Shown here in pieces: positions 58,830-64,000 of a stretch of DNA of 64,000 nt. A model generated the notes under the pieces. That model searched no databases. It saw nothing but the letters and a program-made list of their open reading frames with translations, and had not been told where the DNA came from. The DNA comes from Cryptomeria japonica (lineage: Eukaryota > Streptophyta > Pinopsida > Cupressales > Cupressaceae): NCBI RefSeq assembly GCF_030272615.1, contig NC_081415.1, positions 232,631,303 to 232,695,302 of the forward strand, given 5' to 3'. How positions within the stretch are numbered: the stretch's first letter is position 1; each line of letters begins with the position of its first letter. The position numbers were made by a program, and so were the translations under genes.

Positions 58830-60064
58830 TGTAATGTGGTGAAATGTGTGAATAAAAGATCAAGAGGAAAACTACCCTTTCCCTCCAAGGAGAGATGAGA
58901 GTTTCACTACGGATTTCCCTTCAAACACTTTTCACCTAATTACATTGGAAGAGGAGAGGTGAATTCACTAGATTCAACCTCCAAAGAAGAAGATAGAATT
59001 CTGAGTGAAATGGGAATGATAAGTTAAACCCCTCTTCCTATTTGAAATGGAAAGGAATTGATTGAATTATGTAGTGCAAAAGTGACAAAGAACTGATTAT
59101 AACTCAAGATCAGAACATGGGATGAAGTTGTTCACCTGGATCTGGTACTAATATGTCGAGACAAATTCGCCCTACGAATTTGAGGAAAAGTTGCCTGGAC
59201 CATGGCGGGAATGTACACGGTCCTCTGAAAAATCCGCGAAACAAAAAGGGTTTTTACGCCTCTGCAAATGGAGCTTGAATCCGGAAGTACAATTGCGCAT
59301 GTGCAACCTACACATAGAAAAGTGAGGAAAATGGGTTGGGATTGGGGGTTTGCCTTTAGGTCAAACCCCAGTTTTGGAATTAACCAAGTAATGAAAGAAA
59401 GTACTTGCAAGTATATGTAAATGAAAGAATAAAATGTAAATCACCTCAAGGGAGGTTGTGATAGCAATGTTGGTAGAAATGTTTGTGTGGGATTGAATGT
59501 TGGAATCAATCTCCTCTTCAATGGTTGAATCCTTGACTTGAATGCAACACCTAGCCTTGAAGGGAGACTTGAGAATGCTCAATGCTAGAAAGGAATGCTT
59601 GAATGCTCTTGAACGCTTGATCGCAAATTTTCACCTTTATCCAACTTGACCAACTTACCCAAATGAGAGGGAAAATGCAACTTAAATACATGTCAATTAG
59701 GGTTAATGAAACTGATATTCATCACAGACTGACATCGGGGAAGTTTTCTCGTTCACTGCACAACCTACAATGCATTCTCCAGTAAAGGTCCTACCTTAGG
59801 ACAGGGACAGGGGCACCACACCCCTGTCCTGAGAGGACAAGGGTGCCACACCCCTGTACTAGGGGGGACAGGGGCACCATGCCCCTGTCCTACCCCTTTC
59901 TCCAAGGCAGAGTGTAGACAGGGTGGTGTGGAGGCCAAGGAAGAAGAAGATTTCAATGGTTGAGTAATCTTTGGTCTCTGATCAGGCTAGAGGATTCAAT
60001 CTCGCATGTGTGAGGACCCTAATGTAGTCTAAAATTGCTAGGGTCACAATTTTATGACACTACA
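58830..60064 (-). repeat. 5' LTR of truncated gag-protease element
   Basis: 1235 bp, minus-strand start TGTAGTGTCATAAAATTG (60064) and end CCACATTACA (58830). It resembles the LTR at 2885 in order of parts: cassettes at 59805-59890, TATA-like TATTTAAG (minus) at 59681-59688, GGACC core at 59197-59223. It inserted into the Athila-like pol, whose reading frame begins at 60065. Confidence 0.85.
59805..59890. repeat. Palindromic cassette array, 3 copies
   Basis: 25 bp copies at 59805, 59835 and 59866 (30-31 bp spacing), starting GGACAGGGG or GGACAAGGG and ending CCCCTGTCC (CCCCTGTAC in the second). The centre is AT-richer (CACCACA) than in the other arrays, as expected from loss of methylated C. 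Confidence 0.88.
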
Positions 60065-60653
60065 AGGATATATACTAATGAGGATTGTAGACTAGTAAGA
60101 TATCCACATAGGAGAATGAATCCTACACTCAGGGATAGTAAAGATCAAACTACAAAATCTTATAGATTTAGGTTTCATATACCCTATCTTAGATAGTGTA
60201 TGTGTGACAACCCTTAATTTTTTTCCTAAAAAGGGAGGCAAATTGTGAGTGTGTGGATAATAAATAACTAAATTCAACTACTAAAAAATACCACTTTCCT
60301 TTGCCTTTTATTGATCAAGTTTTGGTTCCACTAACTGATAAAAGATATTTATCCTTCTTAGATGGATTTGGTGGATACAATAAGATCAAGATAGCCCTCA
60401 AAGATCAAGAAAATACCACCTTCACATGCCCATAGGGAACATATGCCTATTCAGTGCTACCTTTTGGATTATGTAATACATTGGCCACCTTTCAAAGAGT
60501 TGTTTTCATCATCTTTCAAAATTTTCCATGAATTTCACAACTTATGGTAACTCTTATGAGGAGGCATTGGTAAATTTGGAAAAGGTGCTTCAGAGGTGTT
60601 AAGACAATAAACTATGTCTTAGTCATGAAGAATGCTTTATGATGATGGAAGAG
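60065..60653 (+). pseudogene. Athila-like Gypsy reverse transcriptase, first part
   Basis: Plus strand. RT motifs of the Athila/Tat side of Gypsy: EDCRLVRYPHRRMNPTLRD, FIYPILDSVCVTTLNFFPKK, LNSTTKKYHFPLPFIDQVL, YLSFLDGFGGYNKIKIALKD (motif A), ENTTFTCP, VLPFGLCNTLATFQR (motif B). The YMDD region (about 60528) has shrunk to M-N-F, so both catalytic aspartates are gone. It continues YGNSYEEALVNLEKVLQRC and LCLSHEECFMMM up to the insertion at 60654. Several stops and frameshifts. The 5' side is cut by the LTR ending at 60064. Confidence 0.85.
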
Positions 60654-62240
60654 TGGTGCAGAGCCCCAAGGAACAAAGGTTTCTCACACAAACTCAATCC
60701 ACTAGACCCTCAACTATGGTCTCAACATTCTCAAGGATTCTTGGACAGTCCAACATCAACATGAAAGGACTCCTCTACACTCTCCTTGCTCAATGGGACC
60801 ACACTATGTCCATGAAACAACTCATGGACATACAACTTCTCACATCAAGGTTGTTCTTGATAGCAACTCTCTTGTCGTTGCCAATGGCTACTTGGTTTAC
60901 AACTCAACCAAAATTTAAAATAGGTGTGGACCATATATTACTAATTTACCAACTCAAGGAACACTTTTCACAAGAAAAACAACACCCTTTTTGTATGTGC
61001 AGATCAATCAAGATAATCAACCTGCTACTGACGCCTACTCCTAGTAGCCCTGTTTTGAAATTTTGAGGTAGAACTTGGTAATCCTCCTAAGGAAACCAAA
61101 AAATATTGACACTTTTGGAAACCTCCAATGATGACACAAAACATTGCCAAAACTCAAAATCCAACTCTTGCATTTGCTAGGTCAAATACTGCTGCTACAG
61201 GAGGGCTAAAATGGCTTTTAGGCCACTTTTACAAAGCAACCACACTCAAATGGTCTAATAAAATGACACCAATGGATGTATAAGGTTTGAACACATCCCC
61301 AAACAAAAAATCCACAGTCATATAGGGTCCAGCACACATGGTTTTATCGCTGCACCAACTTTAGCAGTCAAACAGGCTAGTCACATGAGGATGCCTAGCC
61401 TAGGGCATGATCCCAAACTCCACCAACTCAATATCCAACTAAAAAACATCCATAATATTAATTACATGGTATCCCCTACAATTCCTCAAAATTTGAACCA
61501 ATTTGGCCAGAGGAATGTGAGTTAAGACAGCATTTCTTTAAAAACCTTGATTTTGGAGGGTTTTCAAACCGCCTGTTACAAAAATGCAGATATCTTCCTT
61601 GTTATTCAACCTTTTTTGACCAAAAAAAAAACAAAATATCATCAACACATATTCCTATTCAAATAAATAACTTATACTACACATGGAGTCCGTACAAAAT
61701 TCGTACAAGGCACTATTACAGCAGATGTAAGGAAATTTCTAAGTGTTTATTGAATTTGTTCACCAAATTACATCCAAACTTCATCATCAACTCATCCCTT
61801 CAACCTCCAAGGCCTTAAATAGGGTTTCTCCAACCTCCTCAACCGACTCCAACATAAATTTGAATTAGTTAGCTATTGGAGGGAGGTTAGTTACATTTTG
61901 ACAACAAAAGTTGTCATTCAATTTGACAACTTATGACTTTTACCTATGCCACCTATTATAACACATCATAGACCTTACAAATAGGCCACATAGAATCCAA
62001 AAAAAATTGCTTGCCTCATGTAGACATTTTGGATGTCATGTTACCATGGTTGACCAAATAGGTCCAAGGGAGTGCACACTACAAAAATGGCATCAAAGCC
62101 TTACATGGTTGATCAAAACACAATGAATGGTCTCCAAAGACATTATTACAACACAAAAACATTAAAAGAACCTAAAAAACTCCTCCAAGAGCCTTCATTT
62201 CTCAAATGGTCATCAAAATCTGCAAGGTGGTCCTACACCA
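60654..62240. mobile_element. Solo-LTR-like insertion with 5 bp target duplication
   Basis: 1587 bp from TGGTGCAGAGCCCC to GGTCCTACACCA, flanked by AAGAG (60649-60653 and 62241-62245). It splits the RT frame between CFMMM and EGVVLGHFVS. Ends resemble those of 34673-35879. No coding function; a 144-codon frame at 60632-61066 spans the junction and is not convincing. Confidence 0.75.
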
Positions 62241-63011
62241 AAGAGGGAGTTGTGCTTGGACATTTTGTCTCAATTAATGGCATTTAGGCTAACCCTGCCA
62301 ACATTGAAATCATCTTAGGGTTCTTAGTTCCACAAAAACAAAAATGTGTTAGAATCTTTCTTTGGCATCCTAGTTATTATCATAATTTTATAAAGGAGCT
62401 CAGCAAGATAGCTACATCTCTTTTCACACTGCTCACAAAAGAAGTAAAAATGAAGTGAACCATAAGTTATAAATTGAGTGAACAACAAGTTGTCAACAAT
62501 CATTTGAAGCATTCAATTTATCCCTCACTCAAGAACAAATACTTAGAGGACCTAACTAGACTCTTTCTTTCCATATATACATAGATTCTTCTGACTTTGC
62601 AATTAGAGCCATGCTAGGTCAAAAGAAAGGTTATTTAGAATATGCAACCTATTGTACAAATAAGAACTTGCAAGGTGTTGAGGTTAACTATATAGTTACA
62701 AAGAAAGAGATGCTTGTTGTCATTTATGCCATAAATAAATTTAGGTATTATATCACTAGATACTCTATTTTCATTCATATTGATCATGCAACAATACACT
62801 ACCTAATGAACAAACCAGTGATAAGTGGATGGCTTGTCAGATGGATACTTTTATTATAAGAGTTTAACATCACAACTGTTGACAAGCCTAGGAAGGCTAA
62901 CATAGCAGAAGACTTTCTCTCAAAATTAACAATCTCTATAGAATATCTAGTAGTGGATGACTCATTTCCATATGAGCATCTCTTTGAATTATTTATACCC
63001 CATGGTATGTA
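62241..63011 (+). pseudogene. Athila-like RT end and RNase H
   Basis: Plus strand, continuing the interrupted RT: EGVVLGHFVSINGI, FLWHPSYYHNFIKELSKIAT and LFTLLTKEVKM (thumb), then RNase H with IDSSDFAIRAMLGQKKGYLE, NLQGVEVNYIVTKKEMLVVI and RYYITRYSIFIHIDHATIHY, and the connector VDDSFPYEHLFEL. Stops at about 62286, 62457, 62572 and 62857. The domain order is that of an Athila-type pol. Confidence 0.85.
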
Positions 63012-64000
63012 AATATTATAATTGGTTGCAAGGAAGATACGTCCACACTTATCACCTAGAGAAAAGAAGCAGTTGGTTGACTGTAGCTCTTCCTATTCGT
63101 GGATAGCTAGTTACCTCTTTTACACATGGCTTAAGAATATCATGCACAAATTCCTCAGGAAGGATGAAATAATTGATATTATTAAAGCATGTCATGATGA
63201 ACCATGTGGTGGAAATTTTGCAACTAAGAGTACAACCATCAAGATACTCAATGCATGATATTATCGGCCTACCACATACTTAGATACTATCCAATATACA
63301 AGGAGATGTGATAGATGCCAAAGGATTGGCAGACCTACAAGGAGTGATCAAATGCATCTTCAACCCTAATTAGAAATCACACCATTTGATACATGGGGGA
63401 TTGATTGTTATACCAATACAACCAACATCTAACAAAAAATCTTACAATATTGGTGTGTACTGACTACCTCACCGAATTGGTGGAAGTGAAGGTATTAATG
63501 GCTGGAAAAGATACTAAGGTTTCTCAATTCTTGTATGATAAGATATTATCAAGGTATGGGGTTGTAAGAGAGATAGTAACAAATCAAGGTCCATAGTTTA
63601 CTTTTGAATTAATTGCACAACTGGTTAAGAATTTGAGATCAAACATAAGAGGTCCACACCTTACCATCCACAATCAAATGTACAAGTTGAGGTTACCAAT
63701 AGAGAGATTGAAACTATTTTGACTAAGACAATTCAATTTCACAAAAGAAATTTGGCTACCAAGTTACCTAAAGCAGTTTGGGCATATAAGACAAAATGGA
63801 AGATAGTGATAGGGTTTACACCCTATCAGCTTGTCTATGTTAAAAAGGCAATCCTTCCTATTGAGTTTGAGTATAAAACACTAAGGACAATAGTGGAACT
63901 AAAAATATATCTTAATCAAGTGTAGAAGGAATTTTTACATCAACTAAATGCACTTAATGAAATGTGGATGGAAGAAATTTAAAATACAAAAATTATTCAA
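63012..64000 (+). pseudogene. Athila-like integrase (partial at window edge)
   Basis: Plus strand. The HHCC zinc-binding part reads ACHDEPCGGNFATKSTTIKI and RRCDRCQRIGRPTRSDQ; the second His position is Asn. The catalytic core has WGID (first Asp), then after a phase change TDYLTELVEVKVLMAGKD and YGVVREIVTNQGP, where the second catalytic Asp is Asn. After further shifts KTIQFHKRNLATKLPKAVWA, TPYQLVYVKKAILPIEFEYK and ELKIYLNQV, typical of the integrase C-terminal side, run off the right edge. Not functional. Confidence 0.85.

Noticed and set aside
60632-61066. 144-codon open frame as a gene
   Set aside because: It crosses the insertion junction at 60654, begins in the Athila RT and has no recognisable domain.

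Overview
This window looks like repeat-dominated plant nuclear DNA. It is AT-rich, with layer upon layer of Ty1/Copia and Ty3/Gypsy LTR retrotransposons, two L1-type LINEs carrying the plant RNase H domain, long (TA)n tracts, and no host gene, tRNA or rRNA that I could recognise. Kilobase-long LTRs, old nonsense-riddled elements and deep nesting suggest a very large plant genome, perhaps a gymnosperm. That is inference; the sequence does not name the species.

Layout. 1-773: 5' end of a Copia element (minus; gag start, tRNA-Met primer site, 403 bp LTR) inserted in the reverse transcriptase of a Gypsy element. 774-2884: that Gypsy element (minus; RT, protease, zinc knuckle, gag). 2885-10828: a complete LTR element (plus) with gag and protease but no pol. 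10831-13355: 3' LTR and internal fragment of a related minus-strand element. 13356-15280: the 5' part of a Gypsy gag, its primer site and LTR; its first 257 bp repeat 2628-2884. 15281-16752: 5' end of a Copia element, inserted in an older Copia element (16753-21969, minus). 21970-28943: AT-rich DNA with LTR remnants. 28944-33012 and 33013-36082: two coding-poor LTR elements of the same general type as the one at 2885, the second with a 1.2 kb insertion. 36085-43560: an LTR-like region holding a LINE (37150-42582) and a small LINE tail (43105-43560). 43567-46034: Gypsy gag/protease, an LTR, and a cluster of inverted repeats with (TA)n. 46035-49620: LTR-like DNA and an unassigned pseudogene, possibly of viral origin. 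49821-50254: long (TA)n tracts. 50727-56120: a second LINE with ORF1 and ORF2. 56130-57279: LTR remnant, microsatellite and unassigned DNA. 57280-60064: truncated minus-strand relative of the 2885 element. 60065-64000: Athila-like Gypsy pol (plus), split by a 1.6 kb insertion.

None of these elements looks autonomous. Most reading frames hold their frame over kilobases but carry stops that a single C-to-T or G-to-A change explains, as expected from decay of methylated cytosine. The most unusual signals are: a 25-27 bp palindromic cassette with GGAC/GTCC-type ends repeated at 30-31 bp spacing in several LTRs; an ~80 bp hairpin built around the same kind of core; the pol-less gag-protease element; an extra 3' open frame in LINE 1; and the 257 bp direct duplication around 10.5 kb of nested elements.
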